Source of the DNA: an uncultured Saprospiraceae bacterium | GTDB taxonomy: Bacteria; Bacteroidota; Bacteroidia; Chitinophagales; Saprospiraceae | Assembly: GCA_937872385.1 (NCBI GenBank) | Contig: CALMSO010000026.1 | Span: 124,001 to 188,000, forward strand | Reading direction: 5' to 3' | DNA length: 64,000 bases | In this document: piece by piece, positions 1-8,625 of the stretch | Position numbering within the stretch: position 1 is the stretch's first letter | Layout of the letters: each line of letters opens with the position of its first letter | Position numbers and translations under genes: made by a program | Notes under the pieces: generated by a model | Databases searched by the model: none | Seen by the model: the letters and a program-made list of their open reading frames with translations, nothing else | Told to the model about the DNA's origin: nothing

Positions 1-1
1 G

Positions 2-205
2 GACGAACCCAACGCTGGCGGAAAACGGGGCTACTTATACGTTTCAGTGATTGATACAAATTTTCAGTTACGGCACGAAGAACAATTATCTTTGCAATAT
101 CGCTATTTTGGGGCTACAGCCACACCCCGGGGGCTGCTCATCAAGGGTACTGACGAGGAAGAAGGATATAATAATTATACGTATTTTCGGTTTGTGTGTA
201 AATAA
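2..205 (+). CDS. 3' end of an unidentified gene (5'-truncated by the window edge)
   Basis: An open frame enters at the left edge and ends with TAA at 203-205, giving the last 67 residues of a protein. The tail is rich in Tyr, Phe and acidic residues with alternating beta-strand-like stretches (YLYVSVID, LSLQYRYFG, GLLIKGTDEEEG, YTYFRFVCK). A C-terminus of this kind (strand, 'GL-I' strand, acidic turn, aromatic final strand) would suit a beta-propeller lipoprotein such as the DUF4221 family common in Bacteroidota. That is only a resemblance and I would not assign it. No terminator is visible after the stop. The next gene is convergent and ends at 246. Confidence 0.55.
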   Translation, partial: DEPNAGGKRGYLYVSVIDTNFQLRHEEQLSLQYRYFGATATPRGLLIKGTDEEEGYNNYTYFRFVCK

Positions 206-245
206 TTGTATAATAAAGTAAATAAGTAATGGGACATTGTTATTA

Positions 246-734
246 TCAAAATAAGCTACCCTGTGCGGCAAAACTCGCCGGATTTTCCAATTCTAATAAC
301 TTGCGCTTCATGTCTAACCCGTAAAAATAACCTTGCAGGTCGCCGTTTTTAGCAATGACGCGGTGGCAAGGCACGATGATGGCGATAGGATTGTTGCGAT
401 TGGCCATGCCCACCGCGCGTACGGCGGTAGGGTTGCCTATTTTTTCGGCGATGGCCGAGTAGGTAGTGGTGCGCCCGTAAGGAATTTCCAGCAGGGCCTG
501 CCAAACCGCCTTATTGAAATCAGGGGCGCCGCCCCAGTCGAGGTTCAGCTCGAAACTACTGCGCGTACCGCTGAAATATTCGGATAGCTGCTGCACGGCC
601 TCTTGCAAGAGCGCTGGCACAGGCGCGTCTGGGCAGGGGGACAGATCCGTACGTTTCACCGAGCTGATGCCCAGTTCGCTGCCTACGATTTCAAAACAAC
701 CGAAAGGCGAGTGGAGGTAGGTTTTTTCAAGCAT
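246..734 (-). CDS. ogt: Methylated-DNA--protein-cysteine methyltransferase (O6-alkylguanine-DNA alkyltransferase)
   Basis: Suicide DNA-repair protein that moves the alkyl group of O6-alkylguanine (and O4-alkylthymine) onto its own cysteine. The 162-residue product carries the family active site PCHRV with acceptor Cys123, the preceding helix-turn-helix (residues about 78-115, including PYGRTTTYSAIA and RAVGMANRNNP) and the C-terminal LLELE helix. An N-terminal RNaseH-like half (about 1-75) is present, so the length is normal for Ogt/MGMT. The glycine-rich loop after the active site reads LQGYFYGLDMKR, a variant of the usual GGYRWGLERK. The start at 734 (MLEKTYLHSPFG) is preferred over an in-frame ATG at 773 because the upstream residues are lysine-rich and unlike the family. 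It is the last of four co-oriented minus-strand genes, 105 bases after bshA. Confidence 0.9.
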   Translation of the reverse strand: MLEKTYLHSPFGCFEIVGSELGISSVKRTDLSPCPDAPVPALLQEAVQQLSEYFSGTRSSFELNLDWGGAPDFNKAVWQALLEIPYGRTTTYSAIAEKIGNPTAVRAVGMANRNNPIAIIVPCHRVIAKNGDLQGYFYGLDMKRKLLELENPASFAAQGSLF

Positions 735-839
735 AGTGTTTTTTTTATCGACGCGCTTTAGCCGCCGCATCATGAATATTATATGATTGAAAAATTTCTA
801 TTTTAGAAACGTGATAATGAACATTTTAGTTGTTTTTAA

Positions 840-1991
840 TCAATACTCTTCGCTTGGTGCATAGACAGCAGTGCGCAGCACTTCTTCATAATAAGCCTCG
901 TATTCTGGCAAAATATTTTTAATATCAAACCGCTTGGCCTGAGCTAAGGCATTGGCGCGGAAGCGTTGTAGCACCTCCTCATTCTCGAGAATGGTCAGGG
1001 CATTTTTTGCCATTTGCTCTACGTCGCCCACTTCGCTCAGTAGGCCCGTTTCTCCGTGAATGTTTACCTCCGGCAGGCCTCCGGCATTGCTCGACACCAC
1101 CGGCACTTCGCAGGCCATAGCCTCCAGTGCTGCCAATCCAAAACTTTCGCTTTCGGAGGGCATCACAAACAAATCGGCGATGGCCAGCAGTTCTTCGATG
1201 GCATCTTGTTTGCCGAGAAAGCGCACTTCGTGGCAAAGCTCTAATTTACGACAAAGTTCTTCCATATTGTGGCGCTCGGGCCCGTCGCCGATTAGAATGA
1301 GCTTGCTCGGTAGCTTTTCGTGCACTTTTTTGAATACATGAATAACGTCTTCTACCCGTTTCAATTTGCGAAAATTGGAAATGTGCAGCAGGATGCGCTC
1401 CCCTTCCGGGGCAATGGCTTTTTTGAAGTGGTCTTTATTACTTTTGGTAAAACGGTCGAAATCAATGAAATTGTAAATAACCCGAATTTCTTTATTGATA
1501 TTGAAAAAATCGCAGGTTTGCTGACGCAGGCTCTCGGATACAGCAGTGACCCCATCGGATTTATTAATAGAAAATTCGACCACGGGAGCAAAGGTATTGT
1601 TGTTGCCCACGATGGTAATGTCGGTGCCGTGCAAGGTTGTGATATAAGGTACATAACGCCCCTCGGACAGGAGAATTTTTTTCGCCACATAAGCCACCGT
1701 AGCGTGCGGGATGGCATAGTGTACGTGCAGGAGGTCGAGTTTTTCAAATTTGACTACGTCCACCATTTTGCTGGCCAAGGCGGTATCGTAGGGTGGATAT
1801 TCAAAAAGCGGATAATCTTCGCCGGTCACTTCGTGAAAGGTCACATTTTCGTGGAATGCCGACAGCCGCACGGGCCGCCGATAGGTGATGAAGTGTACCT
1901 GATGTCCGTTTCTGGCTAAGGCCAAGCCCAGTTCTGTAGCCAATACTCCGCTACCGCCGTAGGTAGGATAACAAACAATGCCTATTCTCAT
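840..1991 (-). CDS. bshA: N-acetyl-alpha-D-glucosaminyl L-malate synthase BshA (bacillithiol biosynthesis)
   Basis: GT4-type (GT-B fold) glycosyltransferase that couples UDP-GlcNAc to L-malate, the first step of bacillithiol synthesis in the cytosol. The diagnostic N-terminal motif CYPTYGGSG (residues 7-15) is followed by ATELGLALA. The HVHYAIPHA motif near residue 90 is specific to BshA among GT4 enzymes. The UDP-sugar site ESESFGLAALEAMACEVPVV lies near residues 278-297 with the expected EX7E spacing. The 383-residue length matches the family. Neither bshB nor bshC is in this window, so the pathway is completed elsewhere. The gene lies 164 bases after a conserved small-protein gene and upstream of the alkyltransferase gene. 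Presence of bacillithiol agrees with Bacteroidota. Confidence 0.93.
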   Translation of the reverse strand: MRIGIVCYPTYGGSGVLATELGLALARNGHQVHFITYRRPVRLSAFHENVTFHEVTGEDYPLFEYPPYDTALASKMVDVVKFEKLDLLHVHYAIPHATVAYVAKKILLSEGRYVPYITTLHGTDITIVGNNNTFAPVVEFSINKSDGVTAVSESLRQQTCDFFNINKEIRVIYNFIDFDRFTKSNKDHFKKAIAPEGERILLHISNFRKLKRVEDVIHVFKKVHEKLPSKLILIGDGPERHNMEELCRKLELCHEVRFLGKQDAIEELLAIADLFVMPSESESFGLAALEAMACEVPVVSSNAGGLPEVNIHGETGLLSEVGDVEQMAKNALTILENEEVLQRFRANALAQAKRFDIKNILPEYEAYYEEVLRTAVYAPSEEY

Positions 1992-2155
1992 AATGATTTT
2001 TGCAAGGAATTGATAAGTGATTGATTACGCTAAATACTTTTTTATAAATAAAACCGGAGGGCAAAAGGTTGAAGCGAGGGAGTAGCTTGCCTGTTTTGTA
2101 AGGTGCAAAAACGCAGCAGCACCGATAGAAAACGCTTGCATCAGGGAGTTGTTTT

Positions 2156-2554
2156 TTATTCTTCCTCGGCTGCGGAAGGCTCTGTTTCCAGTTCTTTAAA
2201 ATAGCGAATAACGTTGGTTTTGAGCACCAGCTCCTGCTCGCGCAGGTCACGTTTGGGCATGGCACGCACGGGTGTCCAGTGGGGCCAGCCGTCGGCGTCG
2301 CGCCCCGCAAATGCATAATACCCTTCGTTGCTCATCAAGCGGCACACGGCGATGTGCATCAGGTCTTGCTTTTCCTCTTTGGTGTAGGCCTTTTGCCAAA
2401 GGCCCAGTTCTTGGATACCAATCAAAAATAGCACTGCGTTCAGGTCGGGCAGCGTATCCCGCCGGAAGCGTTCTTTGATCAAATGCCGCACCCGCAGCCA
2501 TTCAAAGTCGAGTTCCCATTCGTCCATGTCTATTGTATTGTAAAAATTTTTCAA
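2156..2554 (-). CDS. Conserved hypothetical protein (132 aa)
   Basis: I recognise this only as a small conserved protein of unknown function in Bacteroidota. It is predicted soluble and helical, with no signal peptide or membrane segment. The core contains WELDFEWLRVRH, LPDLNAVLFLIGIQELG, KEEKQDLMHIAVCRL and a WPHWTPVRAMP stretch, then an acidic tail (ETEPSAAEEE). An internal start at Met10 (2527, MDEWELDFEW) would give 123 residues and is nearly as likely. A TACTTTTG box sits upstream on the minus strand at 2588-2595, so both starts would be transcribed. It lies between a sodium:solute symporter gene and bshA on the same strand. I cannot assign a function from this context. Confidence 0.75.
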   Translation of the reverse strand: MKNFYNTIDMDEWELDFEWLRVRHLIKERFRRDTLPDLNAVLFLIGIQELGLWQKAYTKEEKQDLMHIAVCRLMSNEGYYAFAGRDADGWPHWTPVRAMPKRDLREQELVLKTNVIRYFKELETEPSAAEEE

Positions 2555-2587
2555 TTGTCAGGCGTAGTTATTTACTTTTTTTATTTA

Positions 2588-2595
2588 CAAAAGTA
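2588..2595 (-). promoter_or_regulatory. Possible Bacteroidota -7 box (TAnnTTTG)
   Basis: On the minus strand the sequence reads TACTTTTG, an exact match to the -7 consensus TAnnTTTG. It lies 34 bases before the longer start of the 132-residue conserved gene. No TTG occurs at the usual 17-23 base spacing, so only the -7 element is supported. The region where the -33 element should be falls inside the dispersed repeat at 2612-2692. Confidence 0.35.
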
Positions 2596-2611
2596 ATAAT
2601 ACCTTTTTTTC

Positions 2612-2692
2612 ATTAGAAATGACGCACTTATTCACACTCAAAATATTGATTTTCAAAACTTTATAAAATCACAAATCGAACTTCGCAAATCG
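2612..2692. repeat. Dispersed intergenic repeat, copy 1 (~81 bp)
   Basis: This intergenic stretch matches 50976-51056. Both copies begin with a near-identical nine bases, then GACGCACTTATT, and end with AACTTCGCAAATCG. The two exact blocks are 58 bases apart (start to start) in each copy with no length change, and about 60% of the 46 bases between them agree. Copy 1 lies 10 bases beyond the stop of the minus-strand symporter gene and upstream of the next gene. No ORF, terminal inverted repeat or target duplication is evident. Confidence 0.6.
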
Positions 2693-2701
2693 TATAAACC
2701 C

Positions 2702-4126
2702 CTACGCGTGCTCAGCATTTTGCTCGGTTGATTCTTGCTCGATAAAATCAGCGTAGCTACGATCCGGCCAGCCGTAGCTGCCCACGAGCATTCCCAGAAT
2801 ACTGGCCAGTAGCCCCCAGATGAGAGGGGGTATTTCGGTGCCCATGAATTCGCAAACAATCCAGACACCCATTCCGACTGTCATGGAAAGCAAAGCGCCG
2901 ATATTCGTGGACTTGCGCCAGTAAAGGCCCGCCGTGAGTGGCACAAAAAGTGACACTAAACTCAAGGCTGAGGATTGCCCTACCAATTCGTAGATATTAG
3001 TTTTCCAACTGGCCATGAAAGCCGATGAAATCGCCACGAACACCACCGCCATGCGCATAGTCCGCAGTAATTGCTTGTCATTCAGGTTTTTAAAGCGTGG
3101 CTTAATGAGATTTTCGCCGATGACCGTAGCCGGAGCAAGCATCGCCCCGGAGGTCGTGCTCAAAATAGCCGACAGCAGCGCCCCGAAAAACAGGATTTGA
3201 ATGAAGGAGCCGCCGTGTTGCAAAACCATTTGTGGCAGCGCCATCTGCGGATCGTCTTGGTGCAATTCAGGGTACAACACTTTGGCACACAGCCCAATAT
3301 ACAAAGGAATAAAAGCAATGGTTAGGTACATCGCGCCCGACAAATAGGCAGCACGCACGGCTACATTTTCGCTACGCGCCGCCATCACCCGTTGAAAAAC
3401 GTCCTGTTGTGGAATAGACCCCAACCCAATTGTAATCCAAGCGGCGATGTAGTGTACAATGCTGTGCAAATTAGCTTCTGGCGTAAAGCGAAAAAAGCCC
3501 GGAGGTGTGGACGCCAGCACTTTTTCCATGCCACCTGCCTCACGATTGGCCGTGTAAGCAAGGATGAGCAAGCCGACCAGAATCAGAATAGTTTGCATAA
3601 AATCAGTGATGGAAACGGCCCACATTCCGCCGATGTAGGTGTAAATGAGCACCACAGAGGTACAAACGGCAATGCCAGTGACAAACGAAATACCCGTGAT
3701 GGTTTTCAAAATGACGGCCATAGCCACCAACTGTGCGGCAATCCAGCCAAAATACGAAGGCACCATAAAAATAGCCGATACCAACTCGGCCCGTGCCCCA
3801 AAGCGCTTCCGGAAAAAGTCGTTGAACGTGAGAATATTTAGCCGGTAAAGGCGACGAGCAAAAAATGCGCCAATGAGTATGAGACAAAGCGCCGCGCCAA
3901 AGGGGTCTTCCACAACGCCAATCAAACCGCCTTCAATAAATTCGGAAGAAGCGCCCATCAGCGTTTCGGAACCAAACCAGGTCGCAAAAAGCGCCGTAGA
4001 GGCAATAATGAGCGGCAATTGGCGACCAGCTACTACAAAGTCCTTTGTGGAATGTACCCGGCGGGAAGCCCACCAGCCGATGAGCAGCGTAATCAAAAGA
4101 TAAGCTACAATGAAGCCGATTAGCAT
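2702..4126 (-). CDS. Sodium:solute symporter (SSS family)
   Basis: Inner-membrane secondary transporter of the SSS (SLC5-like, LeuT-fold) family, using a sodium gradient to import an unidentified solute. At 474 residues with about 13 hydrophobic segments it has the usual size. Family features: a glycine-rich N-terminal segment and SRRVHSTKDFVVAGRQLP around residues 21-38; TALFATWFGSETLMGASSEF at about 44-63; the loop TFNDFFRKRFG; the central YTYIGGMWAVSITDF motif characteristic of SSS proteins; and LSAILSTTSGAMLAPATVIGEN. The substrate cannot be read from sequence; proline, pantothenate, sugar and carboxylate carriers share these motifs. The tail after the last helix is short and acidic. It leads a minus-strand series and is divergent from nadB across 336 bases. 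Confidence 0.85.
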   Translation of the reverse strand: MLIGFIVAYLLITLLIGWWASRRVHSTKDFVVAGRQLPLIIASTALFATWFGSETLMGASSEFIEGGLIGVVEDPFGAALCLILIGAFFARRLYRLNILTFNDFFRKRFGARAELVSAIFMVPSYFGWIAAQLVAMAVILKTITGISFVTGIAVCTSVVLIYTYIGGMWAVSITDFMQTILILVGLLILAYTANREAGGMEKVLASTPPGFFRFTPEANLHSIVHYIAAWITIGLGSIPQQDVFQRVMAARSENVAVRAAYLSGAMYLTIAFIPLYIGLCAKVLYPELHQDDPQMALPQMVLQHGGSFIQILFFGALLSAILSTTSGAMLAPATVIGENLIKPRFKNLNDKQLLRTMRMAVVFVAISSAFMASWKTNIYELVGQSSALSLVSLFVPLTAGLYWRKSTNIGALLSMTVGMGVWIVCEFMGTEIPPLIWGLLASILGMLVGSYGWPDRSYADFIEQESTEQNAEHA

Positions 4127-4306
4127 AAATCAGGTCAATTTTCGGATGAAAAATCAGGGTTTAAAACAACAAATCTTGACTGCTGATAGCCACCCAGCAA
4201 GTCGTTTTCAATGGTTTTCGACCGTACGCGCCCGCCCTCATTCCCGCTGAATTGTTGCACTGCGGCCAAGCGGGAGGCATTTGCACTTATTTGCCTTGCA
4301 AAGGCG

Positions 4307-4314
4307 CAAATATA
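4307..4314 (-). promoter_or_regulatory. Possible -7 box for the symporter gene
   Basis: On the minus strand this reads TATATTTG, an exact fit to TAnnTTTG. It directly abuts the small inverted repeat ending at 4305. No TTG is found at the usual spacing upstream. The predicted leader would be about 175 bases, which is long. Confidence 0.28.
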
Positions 4315-4414
4315 CAGGTTTACACCGGATTTTTAAAAAAGAAAAAAGACGCAAACTTTACGCAGAAAGGCTTTTGCCGAGCCTGTGGCAAAAAGTTCTT
4401 TTTTTGCTGAACTA

Positions 4415-4443
4415 TTGTCGTCTCAAATTTATTGCTACCTTAG
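4415..4443 (+). promoter_or_regulatory. Candidate nadB promoter
   Basis: TTG at 4415-4417 is followed after 18 bases by TACCTTAG at 4436-4443, one mismatch from the TAnnTTTG -7 consensus. Spacing suits a Bacteroidota housekeeping promoter. The transcript would begin roughly 10-15 bases before the nadB ATG at 4463, so the leader is very short. Confidence 0.35.
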
Positions 4444-4462
4444 TTTCTAAATCAAACTAACC

Positions 4463-6064
4463 ATGATTAAAACCGACGTGCTTATTCTCGGCTCCGGTAT
4501 CGGGGGCTTGTCCACAGCTATTCAGATGGCGCTGCGGCGACCAGAATTGACCATTACCGTTTTGACCAAAACCAACGAGGGCGAAAGCAATACGCGCTAT
4601 GCGCAGGGTGGGGTGGCAGCGGTTTGGAATGCTGAAGTAGATTCCTACGACAAACACCAAGAAGATACATTAGATGCAGGCGATGGCCTCTGCGACGAAG
4701 CCATTGTAGAAATTGTGGTGAAGGAGGGGCCCAAGCGGGTGCGCGAAATCATTGACTGGGGGGCGCGTTTCGACAAAAACCCAGCAGCCGAATACGACTT
4801 GGGCCGAGAGGGTGGCCACTCCGAAAATCGCATTTTACATTACAAAGACCTCACCGGCTGGGAAATGCAGCGCGCCCTGATGGCTAAGGCCGCTACCCTG
4901 CCCAATATCACGGTGCTGGAGCATTATTTTGCGGTGGACATCATCACCCAGCATCATCTGGGCTACATGGTCACGCGGTTGATGCCCAATATCGAATGCT
5001 ACGGAGCCTATGCACTGAACAAAATGACGGGCGAAATTGAAAAACTGTTGGCCAGAGTTACCGTCATTGCCACTGGCGGTGCCGGTCAGATTTATCGCGC
5101 TACGACCAATCCTGTCATTGCTACCGGCGATGGCACCGCAATGGTTTATCGGGCTAAGGGCTGGGTAGAAAACATGGAGTTTGTACAGTTTCATCCGACG
5201 GCGCTTTTCAATCCGGCAGGCGAAAACCCGGTGTTCCTTGTTTCGGAAGCAGTACGAGGCTACGGCGGCATCTTGAAAGATCGAAACGGCGAGGAATTCA
5301 TGCAAAAATACGACCCTCGCAAGTCATTAGCACCACGCGACATTGTAGCCCGCGCCATTGATAACGAAATGAAACTCAGTGGCGATGAGTGTATGTTTCT
5401 CGATTGCAGGCATCTCGACCCCGATGGCTTCAAGGCGCATTTTCCTACCATTTATGAAAAATGCCTGAGCATTGGCATTGATCCTGTACAGGATATGATC
5501 CCCGTGGTGCCGGCTTGCCATTACATGTGCGGCGGCATCAAAGTGGACGCAGTGGGGCGCACCAATATCCAGCAATTGTACGCCTGCGGCGAATGCACGA
5601 ACACAGGCCTGCACGGAGCCAATCGCCTCGCTTCCAATTCATTGCTCGAAGCAATGGTCTTTGCTAAACGGATTGCCTTGGATATTATTGACAAAATTGA
5701 CAGCATTGGGCTGAAAGACGGCATACCCGACTGGGACGCTCGCGGCACCACCGAGCCAAAAGAAATGGTACTCATCACCCAAAGCTTGAAGGAGCTGAAA
5801 GAAATCATGAGCAGCTACGTGGGCATTGTGCGCTCCAACGTGCGTCTGAAGCGCGCCCTCGACCGGCTATGGATACTGCATCAAGAGACCGAGGATTTGT
5901 ATCATACGACAGTCATTTCGCCACAGTTGTGCGAGCTACGCAACCTCATTAGCATTGCCTATCTTGTGAGCCGCTCGGCTACTATGCGCCGCGAAAGCCG
6001 GGGCTTGCATTACACTACCGATTATCCGGATAAATTAGGCTTTGTGCAGGTCTCGTTGTTGTGA
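4463..6064 (+). CDS. nadB: L-aspartate oxidase NadB
   Basis: FAD-dependent cytosolic enzyme that oxidises L-aspartate to iminoaspartate, the first step of de novo NAD synthesis; NadA then uses the product. The dinucleotide-binding motif GSGIGGLS is at residues 10-17. The family motif TRYAQGGVAAV follows at about 45-55, GREGGHSENRILH at about 117-129 (substrate/FAD region), QFHPTAL near 240, and the FAD-clamp region ACGECTNTGLHGANRLASNS near 374-393. The C-terminal helical domain (about 430-533) has the expected SYVGIVRS and SRESRGLHY motifs. At 533 residues it is full length. nadA and nadC are not in the window. It converges on nrdJ with only five bases between stop codons and no recognisable terminator. 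Confidence 0.95.
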   Translation: MIKTDVLILGSGIGGLSTAIQMALRRPELTITVLTKTNEGESNTRYAQGGVAAVWNAEVDSYDKHQEDTLDAGDGLCDEAIVEIVVKEGPKRVREIIDWGARFDKNPAAEYDLGREGGHSENRILHYKDLTGWEMQRALMAKAATLPNITVLEHYFAVDIITQHHLGYMVTRLMPNIECYGAYALNKMTGEIEKLLARVTVIATGGAGQIYRATTNPVIATGDGTAMVYRAKGWVENMEFVQFHPTALFNPAGENPVFLVSEAVRGYGGILKDRNGEEFMQKYDPRKSLAPRDIVARAIDNEMKLSGDECMFLDCRHLDPDGFKAHFPTIYEKCLSIGIDPVQDMIPVVPACHYMCGGIKVDAVGRTNIQQLYACGECTNTGLHGANRLASNSLLEAMVFAKRIALDIIDKIDSIGLKDGIPDWDARGTTEPKEMVLITQSLKELKEIMSSYVGIVRSNVRLKRALDRLWILHQETEDLYHTTVISPQLCELRNLISIAYLVSRSATMRRESRGLHYTTDYPDKLGFVQVSLL

Positions 6065-6069
6065 AAATA

Positions 6070-8625
6070 CTACCCGCACTCCGAGTACCCGCAGCTTTTG
6101 CAAATCAGGCAGCCTTCCTTGTAGAGCAGCCCGTCGGGGTCGCTACAGCTGGGGCAGGCTTCCTTGGTTTCTTTCGTGCCGTCTGGAATGAATTTTTTCA
6201 AAGCGCGCATCACGCCGTTTTTCCAAGTATTGATGTAATCCTCTGCTACGTTTAGCCCTTGTATAAGGTGCACGACCTGTAGCAGCGGCATTCCGTGGCG
6301 TAGCACCCCGGAAATGAGCTTGGCATAGTTCCAGTATTCTTTGTCGAATGAGCGCGACAGCCCTTCGATGGTTATGCGGTAGCCTTCCCGATCCATAAAC
6401 TGAAAGTCGTAGCGGTTGTGACCGTCTTCATCGCTTGCTTTGATCACCCAGCCTTTCACTACATAGTCCGGCAGGCGGAAAGTATCTTCGGCGCGGCCAG
6501 TAAAAATCTCGTAGGGGCGCCCTTCGTACAAGCCGATAACCGCCAGCCAGCGCTCGTCGTTATTCATAAACCGCACAATCTCAGCTTCCAAGCGCTGGGG
6601 GCGCTTAGGTGGCATGGTTTCTATAAAACGTCCATTTTGCGCGTTGTTTTCCGGTTTTTTATCTGCAATGAGCACCCCTGAGCGCGAGCCGTCGCGGTAA
6701 ATGGTGCAACCTTTGCAACCTGCTTCCCAAGCGGTTTGATAAATCTGCTTCACCATGTCCACCGTAGTAGATTCGGGCACGTTCACCGTTACACTGATAG
6801 AATGATCCACCCATTTTTGAATGGCACCCTGCATTTTAACTTTTTGCAACCAATCTACATCATTGGCTGTAGCCTGATAATAAGGCGATTGTTGAATAAT
6901 GCGCGCTAATTCTTCCGGCTCAGCGCGGCGAACTTGCTCCACATCAAAGCCATTGGCGGCAAGCCAGTCGAGAAATTTATGGTGAAACACATGATACTCT
7001 TCCCAGTGGTCGCCTACTTCGTCCACGAAACTAACTTTCACATCTTTATCATTCGGGTTCACCTTGCGGCGGCGTTTGTAAGAAATCAGAAACACCGGCT
7101 CGATGCCCGAAGTCGTTTGCGTCATCAGACTGGTAGTGCCCGTAGGGGCAATGGTGAGCATGGCAATGTTGCGGCGGCCGTAGCGGATCATATCTTCGTA
7201 CAATGCTGGATCGGCCTCGCGGATGCGCTGAATGAACGGATTATTCATTTCGCGGGAAGCGTCGTAGAGGGCAAATGCGCCGCGCTCTTTAGCCAGCGTC
7301 ACCGACGAGCGGTAAGCATTGAGCGCCAGCGCGCGATGTACCTGCACCGAAAAATCCGTAGCGGCTTCCGTGCCGTAGCGCAACCCTAAGGCCGCCAGCA
7401 TATCGCCTTCGCCCGTAATGCCCACGCCTGTGCGCCGTCCTTGCAGGCACTTCTGTCGGATCTTGAGCCACAGCTCGCGCTCGTTGCGGCGAATGGTTTC
7501 GTCTTCTGGGTCATCGCCAATTTTAGCTAAAATCGCATCCACTTTTTCGGCTTCCATGTCCACGATGTCGTCCATCATGCGCAGGGCAAGACGGGCGTGC
7601 TCAGCAAATTTTTCAAAATTAAAATACGCTTCCGAAGTAAATGCATTTTCTACATAACTAAATAAGTTGATGGCCAGCAGGCGGCAGCTATCATAAGGGC
7701 ATAATGGAATTTCGCCGCAAGGGTTGGTAGAAATAGTGCGGTAGCCGAGGTCGGCGTAGCAATCTGGCACCGATTCGCGCAGCACCGTATCCCAAAACAA
7801 CACGCCCGGCTCAGCCGATTTCCAGGCATTGTGAATAATTTTATTCCATAGTTCAGCAGCGTCCACTTCTTTTACAAACTGCGGCTGGTCCGAATCAATT
7901 GGATATTGTAGCTGATATTTGCCGTTGGTGCGCACCGCGTGCATGAAGGCATCGTCAATTCGCACCGATACATTGGCACCGGTCACTTTGCCCGCTTCCA
8001 TTTTAGCATCAATAAAATCCGCTACGTCGGGGTGTTTGATTGAAATAGAAAGCATCAGCGCGCCCCGGCGGCCGTCTTGCGCCACCTCGCGGGTACTGTT
8101 GGAAAAGCGTTCCATAAAGGGCACAATGCCCGTGGAAGTCAAGGCGCTATTCATCACCGGGCTGCCTTTGGGGCGAATGTGCGAAAGGTCGTGCCCTACG
8201 CCGCCACGTCGTTTCATCAGTTGCACCTGCTCTTCGTCGGTGCGCATAATGCCGCCGTAGGAATCGGCATGATTGCCAATTACAAAACAATTGGACAGTG
8301 AGGAAATTTGATAATGATTGCCAATGCCCGACATGGGGCTGCCCTGTGGTATGATGTATTTAAAATTGCGTAATAATTCGTATAATGTTTCCTCATTTAC
8401 CGGGTTGGCGTATTTACTTTCAATGCGGAATAGCTCGGCGGCGATGCGGCGGTGCATTTCGTCGGGGCTGCGCTCGTAAATATTACCAAACGAATCTTTC
8501 AGCGCATATTTACTCACCCAGACGGTAGCAGCTAATTCATCCCCTTCAAAATATTCGGCGGCAGCGCGCACGGCATCTTCGTAAGCAACGGGGGCAGTAA
8601 CGGCAGGCGTTTGTAGTGTTTCCAT
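6070..8625 (-). CDS. nrdJ: Adenosylcobalamin-dependent (class II) ribonucleoside-diphosphate reductase
   Basis: Reduces ribonucleotides to deoxyribonucleotides using a thiyl radical generated from adenosylcobalamin, so it works with or without oxygen. The ten-stranded barrel is complete: SNCF places the first redox cysteine at C113, RRGGVGHDLSHIRPKGSP is the conserved glycine-rich stretch, and NPCGEIPLC gives the catalytic N301, C303 and E305. The phosphate-binding loop APTGTTSLM lies near residue 500. The C-terminal extension ends in a CxxC-x(n)-CxxC zinc-ribbon-like tail (CPSC and CKSC, then CGYSECG), typical of the longer bacterial NrdJ. At 851 residues the length is normal. No cobalamin riboswitch was recognised in the 238 bases upstream. 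Confidence 0.93.
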   Translation of the reverse strand: METLQTPAVTAPVAYEDAVRAAAEYFEGDELAATVWVSKYALKDSFGNIYERSPDEMHRRIAAELFRIESKYANPVNEETLYELLRNFKYIIPQGSPMSGIGNHYQISSLSNCFVIGNHADSYGGIMRTDEEQVQLMKRRGGVGHDLSHIRPKGSPVMNSALTSTGIVPFMERFSNSTREVAQDGRRGALMLSISIKHPDVADFIDAKMEAGKVTGANVSVRIDDAFMHAVRTNGKYQLQYPIDSDQPQFVKEVDAAELWNKIIHNAWKSAEPGVLFWDTVLRESVPDCYADLGYRTISTNPCGEIPLCPYDSCRLLAINLFSYVENAFTSEAYFNFEKFAEHARLALRMMDDIVDMEAEKVDAILAKIGDDPEDETIRRNERELWLKIRQKCLQGRRTGVGITGEGDMLAALGLRYGTEAATDFSVQVHRALALNAYRSSVTLAKERGAFALYDASREMNNPFIQRIREADPALYEDMIRYGRRNIAMLTIAPTGTTSLMTQTTSGIEPVFLISYKRRRKVNPNDKDVKVSFVDEVGDHWEEYHVFHHKFLDWLAANGFDVEQVRRAEPEELARIIQQSPYYQATANDVDWLQKVKMQGAIQKWVDHSISVTVNVPESTTVDMVKQIYQTAWEAGCKGCTIYRDGSRSGVLIADKKPENNAQNGRFIETMPPKRPQRLEAEIVRFMNNDERWLAVIGLYEGRPYEIFTGRAEDTFRLPDYVVKGWVIKASDEDGHNRYDFQFMDREGYRITIEGLSRSFDKEYWNYAKLISGVLRHGMPLLQVVHLIQGLNVAEDYINTWKNGVMRALKKFIPDGTKETKEACPSCSDPDGLLYKEGCLICKSCGYSECG

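Larger units (their letters stand above)
4127..4462. other. Divergent intergenic region between the symporter gene and nadB
   Basis: This 336-base gap has no credible ORF. It holds a perfect small inverted repeat at 4293-4305 (GCCTT, three bases, AAGGC), a minus-strand -7-like box at 4307-4314 and a candidate nadB promoter at 4415-4443. The centre (about 4190-4280) is more GC-rich than the AT-rich nadB-proximal part. No riboswitch-like structure was recognised by eye. Confidence 0.5.

Noticed and set aside
1320..1919. Plus-strand open frame of 199 residues opposite bshA
   Set aside because: bshA on the other strand has diagnostic motifs over the same bases.
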